Below, piece by piece: positions 11,531 through 19,980 of a stretch of DNA of 64,000 nucleotides (position 1 is the first letter of the stretch; every line of letters begins with the position of its first letter). Made by a program: the position numbers and the translations under genes. This stretch comes from Chloroflexota bacterium (lineage in GTDB: Bacteria; Chloroflexota; Dehalococcoidia; UBA2979). A model generated the notes under the pieces. That model was not told the DNA's origin, ran no database searches, and saw only the letters and a program-made list of their open reading frames with translations. The stretch spans positions 1-64,000 of the forward strand of contig CANJBO010000001.1 of NCBI GenBank assembly GCA_947472995.1, given 5' to 3'.

Positions 11531-12283
11531 CTAGTCGGCCGGGGGCGCCTCGACGTCGGGAGCGGCGGCGGCAGCGCGCCCCGGCGCCTCGCGGCTGACG
11601 ACGATGGAGCCCTCGGTCGCCGCGCCGTAGACGCCGCGGTAACCCTCCGGCAGCATCGCGGCGATGCGTCGCATCAGGCGGTCGGTCTCGGCCTCGGCCG
11701 TCCCGCCGCCGCGCGCGGGCTCGGTGATCGCGAACGGCTCGCCGAACTGCACCCGGATCACGGGGCGGCGGCCGACCGCCCATTGCCAGAACACCGCAGG
11801 GATCTGCACGTTGCTCCCGGTGATCGCGACCGGCACGACGAGCGCCTTCGTCATCTGCGCCACCACCGCCGAGCCCGGCAGTGCCGGCCGCAGCTCGGTC
11901 GCCGCGCCGCTGCGGACACCGCGCGTGCCCTCCGGGAACATCAGCACGGCCTCGCCCTCGCGCAGGAGGTTGCGCGCGACGCGCAGCGCGCCCATGTCGG
12001 CGGAGAACCGGCGCACGGGGAACGCGCCGTACGCGTGGAAGAACCAGCCGATCAGGGGGATTTCGAACAGCTCGCGCTTGGCCATCGGGTGCACGCGCCT
12101 CGACAGGCACGCGGCGACCAGCGGCGGGTCGAGCAGATGCACGTGGTTCGCGACGAGGATCACCGGGACGTCGCGCGGCACCAGCTCGCGCCCGACGACC
12201 TCGAGGCGAGAGAGCGACCCCACGATGGCGCGCGTGAGCAGGGTGCATACGCGATAGAGGATCGAGGAGATGCGCGCGCGCAT
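11531..12283 (-). CDS. plsC: 1-acyl-sn-glycerol-3-phosphate acyltransferase
   Basis: Acylates lysophosphatidic acid to phosphatidic acid at the membrane. The 250-aa protein has the acyltransferase box NHVHLLDPP (HX4D, block I), the FPEGTRG motif (block III) and VVPVAITGSN (block IV). It starts at ATG 12283, 20 nt after the cmk stop, in the rluB-cmk-plsC-glmS run. A cmk-plsC neighbourhood is common in Gram-positive-type gene orders. An acyl-donor preference cannot be read from the sequence. Confidence 0.93.
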   Translation of the reverse strand: MRARISSILYRVCTLLTRAIVGSLSRLEVVGRELVPRDVPVILVANHVHLLDPPLVAACLSRRVHPMAKRELFEIPLIGWFFHAYGAFPVRRFSADMGALRVARNLLREGEAVLMFPEGTRGVRSGAATELRPALPGSAVVAQMTKALVVPVAITGSNVQIPAVFWQWAVGRRPVIRVQFGEPFAITEPARGGGTAEAETDRLMRRIAAMLPEGYRGVYGAATEGSIVVSREAPGRAAAAAPDVEAPPAD

Positions 12284-12303
12284 GGGCGGCCGATCCTGCC
12301 TCG

Positions 12304-13044
12304 CTACGAGCCGGGGTTCACCTGGCGGTAGAGCTCAGCGCACTGCGCCACGACGTCGTCGATGCCGATGGCGTCGGTGTCGATGATCAGCGCGCCCTCG
12401 GCGGCCTGCTCGCGACGGACGGCGCGGTGGCCGGTGTTGTCCAGCTCGTCGCGCCGGCGCGTGGCCGCCAGCACGGTCTCGAACGTCGAGTCACGCCCCT
12501 CGACCTGTTCCTCGCCGAGACGGCGGCGCGCGCGGATCTCGGTCGAGGCGTCGAGAAAGACCTTCGTGCGCGCCTCGACCAGCACGCGCGTGCCGATGTC
12601 GCGGCCGGCCATCACGACGGGCTCGCGCTGGGCGATCGCGCGCTGGCGGCGCACCAGCTCGTGGCGCACGTCCTCGATGCGCGAGATCAGCGAGACGGTC
12701 TGCTCGATGATCGCGCTCCGCAGCCCCGCGGTGACGTCGACGCCGCTCAGGATGATGCGCGGGCCGTTCGGCTCCGGCCAGCGGACGTCGAGGTCGATCC
12801 CCAGGATCAGCGCGGTGACCGCGGCCTCGTCCTCCGGGGCGATGCCCGCATCGAGCACGGCGAGCGTGCAGGCGCGGTACATCAGGCCGGTGTCGAAGAA
12901 GCCGAGGTGCAGGAGATCGGCGAGCGCACGGCCAACCACGCTCTTACCGGAGGCAGTCGGTCCGTCGATGGCGATGCAGCGCGGGAGAGCGTCGTCGGTG
13001 ATGGTGGGGCCTCCGCTGGCGTTCGGCGGATCATAGAGGCCCAC
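12304..13044 (-). CDS. cmk: (d)CMP kinase
   Basis: Phosphorylates CMP and dCMP. The P-loop is AIDGPTASGKSVVGRALA, followed by LGFFDTGLMYRACTLAVLD. Near the C-terminus VMAGRDIGTRVLVEARTKVF is the conserved RDIGT region, and the length of 246 aa is slightly longer than usual because of the N-terminal MGLYDPPNASGGP. The GTG 13044 start lacks a clear Shine-Dalgarno sequence, so the true start could be nearer the P-loop. It lies 28 nt after rluB. Confidence 0.95.
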   Translation of the reverse strand: MGLYDPPNASGGPTITDDALPRCIAIDGPTASGKSVVGRALADLLHLGFFDTGLMYRACTLAVLDAGIAPEDEAAVTALILGIDLDVRWPEPNGPRIILSGVDVTAGLRSAIIEQTVSLISRIEDVRHELVRRQRAIAQREPVVMAGRDIGTRVLVEARTKVFLDASTEIRARRRLGEEQVEGRDSTFETVLAATRRRDELDNTGHRAVRREQAAEGALIIDTDAIGIDDVVAQCAELYRQVNPGS

Positions 13045-13072
13045 CGGAGACAGGCGCCAGCGCGGAGCCTCG

Positions 13073-13813
13073 CTAGACCTCGGTGCGCTCGGCGAGGCCG
13101 ACGAGCGACATCAGCTTCGCCAGCTCCGCCGGCGTCGCGACGCGCGAGGCGCCCGGCGCGAGGTCGTCGAGGGCGATCGGGCCGAAGCGCGTCCGGCGCA
13201 GCCGCGAGACGTGATGGCCCACCGCTTCGAACATGCGGCGGACCTGGCGGTTGCGTCCCTCGTGGATCGTCACGCTGAGGTAGGTCGGGGGCGGCATGCC
13301 GGGCAGCTGCTCGACGGTCGCGGGGGCGGTCATGCCGTCCTCCAGCATCACGCCCAGTCGCAGCCGCTGGAGCGACTCGTCCGCGACGATGCCGTCGACG
13401 GTCGCCTCGTAGGTCTTCATCACCTCGTAGCGCGGGTGCGTGAGGCGGTGCGCCAGCTCGCCGTTCGTCGTGAGCAGCAGCAGCCCGGAGGTGTCGCGAT
13501 CGAGGCGGCCGACGTAGCGCAGGTGGGGCGGCGGGTCGCGCAGGATGTCGAATACGGTCTGGCGTCCGCGATCATCGACCGCGGTGACCACGATTCCCGT
13601 GGGCTTGTTGAGCACGATCGTGACGTCGTCGGGCTGGATGCGGATCGGCTCGCCATCGACCTCGATGCGCTGCGTGTCGGGGTCCGCGCGCATGCCGAGG
13701 ACGGCGGGAGCGCCGTCGACGGTGACGCGACCGGCAGCGATCACCAGCTCGGCGCCTCGACGGCTGCCGTAGCCGGCGCGGGCGAGGAGCTTCTGGAGTC
13801 GCTCTAGTGGCAC
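13073..13813 (-). CDS. rluB: rRNA pseudouridine synthase (RluB/RsuA family)
   Basis: Isomerises specific uridines in rRNA to pseudouridine. An S4 RNA-binding domain (residues 1-60, ERLQKLLARAGYGSRRGAE) is followed by the catalytic domain with the aspartate in GRLDRDTSGLLLLTTNG and later RNRQVRRMFEAVGH. 246 aa, GTG start at 13813. It is first of rluB-cmk-plsC and probably co-transcribed with the small gene just upstream (13-nt gap). RluB versus RsuA or RluE cannot be separated by eye. Confidence 0.92.
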   Translation of the reverse strand: MPLERLQKLLARAGYGSRRGAELVIAAGRVTVDGAPAVLGMRADPDTQRIEVDGEPIRIQPDDVTIVLNKPTGIVVTAVDDRGRQTVFDILRDPPPHLRYVGRLDRDTSGLLLLTTNGELAHRLTHPRYEVMKTYEATVDGIVADESLQRLRLGVMLEDGMTAPATVEQLPGMPPPTYLSVTIHEGRNRQVRRMFEAVGHHVSRLRRTRFGPIALDDLAPGASRVATPAELAKLMSLVGLAERTEV

Positions 13814-13826
13814 GTGTTCGCTCGCT

Positions 13827-14099
13827 TCACGCGCGCCGACGGATCCGCTCGACGACGGTCACCTCGGTCACGACGGTGCGAATGACGTCGGTGAAGTCGC
13901 CCGAGCCGGACCGCGCGCCGAGCGCCTCGGCAGCGCTCATCGCGATCTGTCGCACGGCGCGCTCGGCTGCGAGCGTGGCGACGAGGGCAGCGGCGGACCC
14001 CGCGACGACGGGCAGTGCGCGCCGCACGACGGCGCTGCGGATCTGCTCGACACGCGTGAGTGGCGGGGCGGGGATGCGGACGGGGTGCAGCACTGTCAT
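13827..14099 (-). CDS. small protein of unknown function
   Basis: A 90-aa protein with a mildly hydrophobic alanine-rich centre (LPVVAGSAAALVATLAAERA) and a basic C-terminus (VVERIRRRA). GGAG lies 7 nt before ATG 14099, and the 13-nt gap to rluB suggests co-transcription. The central segment could be a weak membrane span or an amphipathic helix. No family was recognised. Expression is plausible from codon use and its ribosome binding site. Confidence 0.5.
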   Translation of the reverse strand: MTVLHPVRIPAPPLTRVEQIRSAVVRRALPVVAGSAAALVATLAAERAVRQIAMSAAEALGARSGSGDFTDVIRTVVTEVTVVERIRRRA

Positions 14100-14222
14100 T
14101 CGGTTACTCCGCTGCGGACGTCGGCTCTGCTCGGCGCGATGATCGATGCACGTCGAATGTCGCGCCAGAGTACCCCGAACGGCTCCCGGCGCGCTACACG
14201 CCGTGCAACGAACAGCGCGCGA

Positions 14223-15041
14223 TCACTCGCCGTGCGCGAGACGTGCCTCGACGTCCGCGGTGAGATCGAGGGGCGGCGCGTCGTTACCTTCTGCATCGAC
14301 GATGCGTCCGGGCAGTGCGCGCATGCGCCCATCGGCGAACGCCTGGAGCGCGGACACCAGCAGTGGCGCCTCGACGGCCATCTGCGCGGCGCGGATGCGC
14401 GCGAACAGCGGGCTCGCCTCGATCGCCGCGTCGTCGAGGGCCGTCGCCTCGCCGAGATCGCGCCACAGCGCGTCGAACTCGCCACCGCGGATCGTGTAGC
14501 GACAGCATGCGGCGACGGGCCCCGCATCCACCTCGGGGATCGCGAGGTGAATCATCGCCCCGCTTTCGTCTGCCTGCGTACGGATCAGGTGGCGGATCAC
14601 CTCGCGCCATGTGCCGGCGGGGCCGCCGGGGAGCGCGGGGTGCAAGTTCACGATCGGGTGCTGCGACACGAAGTCGGGCGTGAAGATCAGCATGTAGCCC
14701 GCCAGCACGCCGACCTGCGCGCCGTGCGGATCGACGAGGCGCGCGACCTCTGCGTCGTACGCGGCGCGCCATTCCGGCAACGGTGCGTCGGGCCTCGACC
14801 GCTCGCCGCCGTGATCGCGGCGGAAGCGCACGGAGGACAGCGTGACGAGCGGCGCGCCGGCGTCCCGCACGAGGTCGAAGAACTCGTCGGTCGCGACGTC
14901 CTCGCCCGGCTCGCGGTTGCAGAAGACGTGGGCGAAGTGCGCGTCCAGCGTGCCGGCGGCGATCGCGTCCCGCACCGCGAGGAACATCCCGCGCGACCCC
15001 GCGCCGCGCGCGGTGGTGTACCAGCCGACCGCCAGGCTCAT
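14223..15041 (-). CDS. PurN-like formyltransferase family protein
   Basis: Resembles phosphoribosylglycinamide formyltransferase (10-formyl-THF-dependent). It has VGVLAGYMLIFTPDFV, the catalytic NLHPALPGG (compare NIHPSLLP), and DAGPVAACCRYTIRGGEF with the conserved aspartate. At 272 aa it is longer than PurN (about 200), with a C-terminal extension, and the N-terminus (GWYTTARGAGSRGMFLAVRD) differs from the usual phosphate-binding GSGSNLQA. The substrate may therefore not be GAR. The ATG overlaps the xseB stop (4 nt), so it is translated with the exonuclease VII genes. Confidence 0.8.
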   Translation of the reverse strand: MSLAVGWYTTARGAGSRGMFLAVRDAIAAGTLDAHFAHVFCNREPGEDVATDEFFDLVRDAGAPLVTLSSVRFRRDHGGERSRPDAPLPEWRAAYDAEVARLVDPHGAQVGVLAGYMLIFTPDFVSQHPIVNLHPALPGGPAGTWREVIRHLIRTQADESGAMIHLAIPEVDAGPVAACCRYTIRGGEFDALWRDLGEATALDDAAIEASPLFARIRAAQMAVEAPLLVSALQAFADGRMRALPGRIVDAEGNDAPPLDLTADVEARLAHGE

Positions 15042-15328
15042 GCGCCGGGTCGCTGCGAATCGGCCTGCGACTGGCGGAGCGTCTCGATGCGCTGCTCGAC
15101 GGCGCCGAGGAGCGCCTGGCAGCGCTGCGCGAGCCGCATGCCCTCCTCGTACAGCGCGACGGAGCCCTCGAGCGTCAGGCCGCCCGCCTCCAGCTGCTGC
15201 GACACGGTCTCGAGGCGTGCGTAGAGCGCCTCGAACCCCGCGTGCTCGAGATCGTCCTCGAGGTCGAGTGCGGCCTGCATCTTGGCCTGCGTCGCCTCGG
15301 TGTCCTTGGAGGAGCGCGGTGCAGTCAT
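15038..15328 (-). CDS. xseB: exodeoxyribonuclease VII small subunit
   Basis: Small coiled-coil subunit that assembles with XseA to degrade single-stranded DNA. The 96-aa protein has the family core FEALYARLETVSQQLEAGGL followed by SVALYEEGMRLAQRCQALL. Its start overlaps the xseA stop and its stop overlaps the next gene, both by 4 nt, giving tight translational coupling. Length is typical. Confidence 0.95.
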   Translation of the reverse strand: MTAPRSSKDTEATQAKMQAALDLEDDLEHAGFEALYARLETVSQQLEAGGLTLEGSVALYEEGMRLAQRCQALLGAVEQRIETLRQSQADSQRPGA

Positions 15329-16542
15329 GGAGACGACTCTACACGCGCGTCCACGTGTGCGCTGTGGCTGCCGTCGCCCCAGCGCACCGTGATCGCGTCG
15401 CCCGCCGCGACCTCCGCGGCACGAGAAGCGGGCGAGCCGTCCGCGCGCGACACCAGCGCGTAGCCACGATCGAGGGTCGCGACCGGCGACAGCGCCTCCA
15501 GGCGGTGCACGGAGCCGGCGATGCGCTCGCGCGCCTCGGACGTCGCGCGCAGCAGCTGGTGGCGCATCGCATCCGTGTTCAACGCGACGCGGCGGTGCAG
15601 CGGCGCGGTGTCCGGCAGCCGTCGTCCCATGCCCGTCGCCGTGCGCAGCACCGAGTCACGCGCGGACGCGATCGCGCGCGTGATGCGCACGTCCTGCCTC
15701 GACCGCAACGCCTCGATGCGCCGCGCGATGTCGAGGCGGTCCGGCGCGACCAGCTCGGCGGCGGCGGAGGGCGTGGGCGCGCGCACGTCCGCGACGAGGT
15801 CGGCGAGCGTCACGTCCGTCTCGTGCCCGACGGCCGAGACTACGGGGATCGGGCAACCGAAGATCGCCCGCACCACCGGCTCCTCGTTGAACGCGGAGAG
15901 GTCGTCGTTCGCGCCGCCGCCGCGCCCCACGATCAGCACGTCCGGCCACCGGTCGGGCGAGGCGCGCACCGGCGCGATCTCGCGCACCGCCTCGGCGACG
16001 GAGACCGCGGCCTCCTCGCCCTGCACGATGGCGGGGCGGAACACGATCGTCGCCAGCGGCCAGCGGCGCTCCAGCACCGTCTGGATGTCGTGGAACGCCG
16101 CACCTCGCGCGCTCGTCACCACGCCGATGCGTCGAGGGAACCGGGGCAGCGCGCGCTTGCGGGCAGGATCGAACAGTCCTTCAGCCTCGAAGCGCGCTTT
16201 GCGGCGCTCGAACTCGGCCTGCTGCGCGCCCACGCCGGCGGGCTGCACGAAGTCCACCATCAGCTGGATGTCGCCGCGCTGCTCGTACACCGTGACCGCG
16301 CCGTGCACGATCAGCGACGCCCCGTTCGCGACGAGGTTGCGCTGCCCGACGTTCGCGCTGCGAAAGAACACGCAGCGCAGCTGCCCGCCCTGGTCCTTCA
16401 GCGTGAAGTAGAGGTGACCCGACGAGGCAGCCGTGAGGTTCGTGATTTCGCCGCCGACCCACAGATCGGACAGCGCCTTGTCATGCGCGATCAGCTCGCG
16501 CAGGTAGCGCACGACCTGCCAGACGGGACGGATCTCGGCCAC
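15325..16542 (-). CDS. xseA: exodeoxyribonuclease VII large subunit
   Basis: Catalytic subunit of exonuclease VII, active in mismatch and recombination repair. The N-terminal OB fold includes DLWVGGEITNLTAASSGHLY and FTLKDQGGQLRCVFFRS. The core has FPRRIGVVTSARGAAFHD and the nuclease region VLIVGRGGGANDDLSAFNEE and SAVGHETDVTLADLVADVRA. GTG 16542 (MAEIRPVWQVVRYLREL) gives 405 aa, the normal size, with AGGA nearby. A longer in-frame extension runs back into the hairpin repeat and is unlikely to be translated. Confidence 0.95.
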   Translation of the reverse strand: MAEIRPVWQVVRYLRELIAHDKALSDLWVGGEITNLTAASSGHLYFTLKDQGGQLRCVFFRSANVGQRNLVANGASLIVHGAVTVYEQRGDIQLMVDFVQPAGVGAQQAEFERRKARFEAEGLFDPARKRALPRFPRRIGVVTSARGAAFHDIQTVLERRWPLATIVFRPAIVQGEEAAVSVAEAVREIAPVRASPDRWPDVLIVGRGGGANDDLSAFNEEPVVRAIFGCPIPVVSAVGHETDVTLADLVADVRAPTPSAAAELVAPDRLDIARRIEALRSRQDVRITRAIASARDSVLRTATGMGRRLPDTAPLHRRVALNTDAMRHQLLRATSEARERIAGSVHRLEALSPVATLDRGYALVSRADGSPASRAAEVAAGDAITVRWGDGSHSAHVDARVESSP

Positions 16543-16645
16543 GGCGTCTGTCCTGCTCGTGGGGCGTGAAGCCCCGATCTCAGTCGCCCACTCCGCGTGG
16601 CCGGGGATGCCACGGATCGTGCCCAGCTCCGCGGGGGAGTGCGGG

Positions 16646-16703
16646 CGCAGCCCCCACATCTCCTCTCAGAACCCCTCCCGCATCGGGAGGGGCAGGGGTG
16701 GGC
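16646..16703 (-). repeat. GC-rich hairpin repeat, copy 1
   Basis: Between efp and xseA. Contains the stem CCCCTCCCG/CGGGAGGGG followed (minus strand) by TTCTGAGAGGAGATGTGGGG. It is nearly identical to copy 2 at 33200-33270 and lies in the same orientation relative to the upstream gene, so it may act as a terminator or attenuator after efp. Confidence 0.8.
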
Positions 16704-16709
16704 GCGTGA

Positions 16710-17273
16710 CTATGCCGTCTTCGTGCGCTCGAGGTAGCGGCCGTCGGAGGTCGAGACCTTGATCGTGTCGCCGGGGTTCATGAACAGTGGCACGTTCACG
16801 ACCAGTCCGGTCTCCATCGTGGCCGGCTTGGTCGCGCCGGTCGCCGTGTCGCCCTTCACGCCCGGGTCGGACGAGGCGATCACGAGCTCGACGGCCGCCG
16901 GCAGCTCCACGCCGAGCGCCTCGTCGCCATACGTGACGACCTGCACCTCGTCGCTCTCCCGCATGTACGGGAGGGCATCCTCGATGATGCGCGTCGGCAC
17001 CATGAGCTGCTCGAACGTCTCGGTGTTCATCATCGTGTGGTTGTCGGCGTCGCCGTACAGGTACTGCATGCGTCGGCGCTCGACGCGCGCGATCGGCAGC
17101 TTCTCGCCGGCGTTGAACGAGCGCTCCGTGATGTGCCCGGCGCGCAGGTCGCGCAGCTTCACGTGGTAGACGGCGGACTTCTTCGTCTTGACGTGCTGGA
17201 CTTCCTCGATGCGGTACAGACCGCCATCGATCTCGACCGAGGCGCCCTTCTTCATCTCCGACGTTGAAATCAC
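16710..17273 (-). CDS. efp: elongation factor P
   Basis: Relieves ribosome stalling at proline stretches. The 187-aa protein has the three beta-barrel domains, with conserved TFEQLMVP, DPGVKGDTATGATKPATMET and GLVVNVPLFMNPGDTIKVST. GTG 17273 has AGGAG 8 nt upstream. The modification loop is unusual: HVKTKKSAVYHVKL instead of the canonical HVKPGKGGAFVRTKL, keeping a lysine at the position of Lys34 (here about residue 32) but without the Pro-Gly/Gly context. It lies between the M24 peptidase and xseA genes. Confidence 0.95.
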   Translation of the reverse strand: MISTSEMKKGASVEIDGGLYRIEEVQHVKTKKSAVYHVKLRDLRAGHITERSFNAGEKLPIARVERRRMQYLYGDADNHTMMNTETFEQLMVPTRIIEDALPYMRESDEVQVVTYGDEALGVELPAAVELVIASSDPGVKGDTATGATKPATMETGLVVNVPLFMNPGDTIKVSTSDGRYLERTKTA

Positions 17274-17328
17274 GATCCGGCTCCTCTCGGTCGATCCGAT
17301 TGGCGGACCGACGTTCAGACTACAGAGA

Positions 17329-18438
17329 CTACAGCGCGAACTTCGGCGCCGTGGAGATCGACCGCAGGCGACCGTTCTCCATCACGCACTGGTCTTCGAT
17401 GCGCACCCCGCCCCAGCCGGGGACGTAGATGCCGGGCTCGACGGTGACTACGTGCCCGTCCGCCAGGACGTGCTCCGAGGCAGGTGCGAGCCGTGGGTCC
17501 TCGTGGATGTCGAGGCCGACGCCGTGGCCAAGCCCGTGGCCGAAGTGCTCGGCGTGCCCGGCCCGGGCGATCACCTCGGCGGCGATCGCGTGGGCCTGCG
17601 CGCCGGTCATCCCGGCCTCGATGCGTTCCTCCGCCAGGGTCTGCGCGGTCAGCACGATGTCATGGACCCGTGCGAAGCGCTCGTCCGGCTCACCCAGGAA
17701 GATGGTACGCGTCAGGTCGGAGCAATAGCCATCCACGATGACGCCGAGGTCCATGACGACCCCGGTCCCAACTTCGAGCGGAGCATCCGAGGCGCGCCAG
17801 TGGGGGAGCGCCCCGTGCGCGCCGCCGGCGATGATCGTGCCGAAGGAGAGCGCCTCGGCGCCGTGCGTGAGTGCGTACTCCTGCACCAGCCACGCGAGGT
17901 CGCGCTCGGTCATCCCGGGCGCGGCACGCTCGGACGCATGCCTAAACGACGCATCGCCGAGGAGCACGGCGCGTGTGAGCGCATCCAGTTCTTCAGGTTC
18001 CTTGACCATCCGCAGGTCCTCGACGGCGCGTCGAGCAGGTACCAGCATCGGGCGCGACGAGGCGGGCATCTCGGCGATCGCGTGCGTCCAGCCCTCGAGT
18101 GCGGTGACCGTGACCTCGGCCGGCTCGAAGCCCAGCCGCACGCCGCCGAGGCCTTCGAGGATCGCCGGGGTGACGCCGGTGTTCGCACCGGCGACGCGGA
18201 CGAGCGTGTAATCGGGGCACTCGAGGCCGACCTGCTCCCAGTACCGCGAGTCCGTCGCGAAGCGCGCCTCGGTGCGTGTCACCAGCGCGACGCCGGCGCT
18301 GCCGGTGAAGCCGCTGATCCACCGCCGGTTGGACGGCGTCGTGACGAGCAGGGCATCGATCCCACCCGCTGGGCCGAGTGCGTCGAAGCGCGCGCGCAGC
18401 CGGTCGACGCGCGCGGCCGTCTGGTCCGGAGTGTTCAC
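17329..18438 (-). CDS. M24 family aminopeptidase (Xaa-Pro peptidase type)
   Basis: Removes N-terminal residues before proline. The N-terminal creatinase-like domain ([18 protein letters not shown]) is followed by the pita-bread domain with metal ligands in [19 protein letters not shown] (two Asp), [16 protein letters not shown] (His), [14 protein letters not shown] (Glu) and VRIEDQCVM (Glu). GTG 18438 gives 369 aa, and its GTGA overlaps the aroQ stop. The aroQ-pepP-efp order is common in Firmicutes and Chloroflexota. Any longer reading frame upstream is antisense noise over aroQ. Confidence 0.93.
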   Translation of the reverse strand: MNTPDQTAARVDRLRARFDALGPAGGIDALLVTTPSNRRWISGFTGSAGVALVTRTEARFATDSRYWEQVGLECPDYTLVRVAGANTGVTPAILEGLGGVRLGFEPAEVTVTALEGWTHAIAEMPASSRPMLVPARRAVEDLRMVKEPEELDALTRAVLLGDASFRHASERAAPGMTERDLAWLVQEYALTHGAEALSFGTIIAGGAHGALPHWRASDAPLEVGTGVVMDLGVIVDGYCSDLTRTIFLGEPDERFARVHDIVLTAQTLAEERIEAGMTGAQAHAIAAEVIARAGHAEHFGHGLGHGVGLDIHEDPRLAPASEHVLADGHVVTVEPGIYVPGWGGVRIEDQCVMENGRLRSISTAPKFAL

Positions 18439-18878
18439 TGCGTGGCAGCCTCGGCCGCCCGCGCGTGGAGCAGGTCGAGCGCGGCGAGGTAGCCGTGCGA
18501 CCCGAAGCCGACGATCGCGCCCCATGCGACCGGCGAGATGTACGAGTGGTGCCGGAACGCCTCGCGCTTGAAGACGTTGGAGAGGTGCACCTCGACGGTG
18601 GTGATCTCCACGGACGTGATCGCGTCGGGGATCGCGACGGAGGTGTGCGTGTAGGCGCCGGCGTTCAGGATCAGACCGTCCCAGCCGCGGTGGGCCTGGA
18701 TGATGTCGACCATCTCGCCCTCGTGGTTGCTCTGAGCGCACTCGACCTCGATGCCGAGCGTCGCCGCGCGCGCACGGATGCGCCCCTCGATGTCGGCGAG
18801 CGTCTCCCGCCCGTACATCTCGGGCTCGCGGGTGCCGAGGAGGTTAAGGTTCGGTCCGTTCAGGACGAGCACGCGCAT
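18435..18878 (-). CDS. aroQ: 3-dehydroquinate dehydratase, type II
   Basis: Third step of the shikimate pathway. The 147-aa protein has [18 protein letters not shown], the lid tyrosine region ([10 protein letters not shown]), [35 protein letters not shown] and [19 protein letters not shown], all type II signatures. GGGGG lies before ATG 18878. It is the first gene of aroQ-pepP-efp-xseA-xseB and is separate from the other aro genes near 32-37 kb. Confidence 0.97.
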   Translation of the reverse strand: MRVLVLNGPNLNLLGTREPEMYGRETLADIEGRIRARAATLGIEVECAQSNHEGEMVDIIQAHRGWDGLILNAGAYTHTSVAIPDAITSVEITTVEVHLSNVFKREAFRHHSYISPVAWGAIVGFGSHGYLAALDLLHARAAEAATQ

Positions 18879-18931
18879 CGGTGGCCCCCGCCGGTTCGTG
18901 ATGATTGAGGTGCGATGGTACCGGGCGCGCG

Positions 18932-19921
18932 CTACTCGGCGCGAGCGCGCCGCTGCTCGACGTCGCGCGCCTTCTGGAGCGCGTCACCGACGAACTCCGC
19001 CTTCCGGCGATGCGCGACCGTGGTGTAGATCTGCGTCGTGTCGGGCGAGGAGTGCCCGAGCAGGTGCTGCACGACGCGCAGGTCCGCACCGCCCTCGATG
19101 AGATGCGTCGCGAAGGAGTGGCGCAGCAGGTGAGGGTGCACGCCCTGCCGCAGCGCGGCCTGCACCCCGGCGTTGCGGACGATCGTCTGGATCGAGCGCG
19201 CCGTCAGCCGCCCCCCGGAGCGGTTGAGGAACAGCGCCGTCTGCGCCCCGGCGGCGAGGTGCGGCCGCGCATCCTCGAGGTACGCGCGAAGCGCGACGCG
19301 TGCCGGCTCGCCGAACAGCGAGATGCGCGTCTTGTCGCCCTTGCCGGTCACGCGCACCTGGAGGTTCGTCAGGTCGAGGTCGCGCACGTCGATGTCGCTC
19401 GCCTCGCTGACACGCAGCCCCGCCCCCCACAGCAGCTCGAGGATCGCGCGGTCGCGCATCCCCCCGACTGTCTCGGCGTCGGGCGCGGCGACCAGCCGCT
19501 CGGCTTCCTCGACGTCGAGGAAGTGGGGGAGGTGCCGCCCCTTCTTCGGGTAGCGCAGCCGCAGCATGGAGTCACCGGGCCGCGCACACAGCGTCACGCC
19601 GTTCGCGTCGAGCCAGCCGTAGAAGCCTCGGATGGTGGTCGCGCGCCGCCGGATCGAGCCCTCGGCCACCTCGTCGTCCTGGAGGTGGGAGAGGTACGCG
19701 CGCCCCGTGGAGCGTCCCGCCGCGTCGAACGCGATGCTCTTCGGCGCGAGGAAGCGCAGGAAGTCCTCGAGGTCTGTCCGGTAGTTGCGGATCGTGTGCT
19801 CAGACCGCCGCCGCACGTTAGCGAGGTGTCCGAGGTACGCCTCGAGCGCCGCGCTGGCAGCCGCCTCGATCTCGGGCAGGGGCGCAGGTTCAGCCTTGGC
19901 GCGAGCAGCAGTGCGTGGCAT
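18932..19921 (-). CDS. xerD: Xer-type tyrosine recombinase
   Basis: Site-specific recombinase, probably for chromosome dimer resolution. The 329 aa from ATG 19921 (GAGG 7 nt upstream) include an N-terminal SAM-like core-binding domain ([20 protein letters not shown]) and the catalytic domain with Arg in [31 protein letters not shown] (His, Arg), [16 protein letters not shown] (His and the nucleophilic Tyr). Its length and position near dprA-topA match chromosomal XerC/XerD rather than an integron or phage integrase. The XerC versus XerD assignment is not certain. A TATACT -10 lies upstream. Confidence 0.93.
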   Translation of the reverse strand: MPRTAARAKAEPAPLPEIEAAASAALEAYLGHLANVRRRSEHTIRNYRTDLEDFLRFLAPKSIAFDAAGRSTGRAYLSHLQDDEVAEGSIRRRATTIRGFYGWLDANGVTLCARPGDSMLRLRYPKKGRHLPHFLDVEEAERLVAAPDAETVGGMRDRAILELLWGAGLRVSEASDIDVRDLDLTNLQVRVTGKGDKTRISLFGEPARVALRAYLEDARPHLAAGAQTALFLNRSGGRLTARSIQTIVRNAGVQAALRQGVHPHLLRHSFATHLIEGGADLRVVQHLLGHSSPDTTQIYTTVAHRRKAEFVGDALQKARDVEQRRARAE

Positions 19922-19961
19922 CGATGATCCTCGGACATCCCCGCCCGAGGTGGACATAAAC

Positions 19962-19967
19962 AGTATA
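19962..19967 (-). promoter_or_regulatory. -10 box of the Xer gene (TATACT)
   Basis: A consensus TATACT on the minus strand, 40 nt before the recombinase ATG, in the 59-nt spacer shared with the divergent lipoprotein gene. No clear -35 was seen. Confidence 0.5.
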
Positions 19968-19980
19968 GCGGCTGCCCCGT

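Noticed and set aside
16543-16659. Longer xseA N-terminus from the upstream in-frame ATG
   Set aside because: The extension is non-homologous and its 5' end lies within the hairpin repeat; GTG 16542 gives the normal length.
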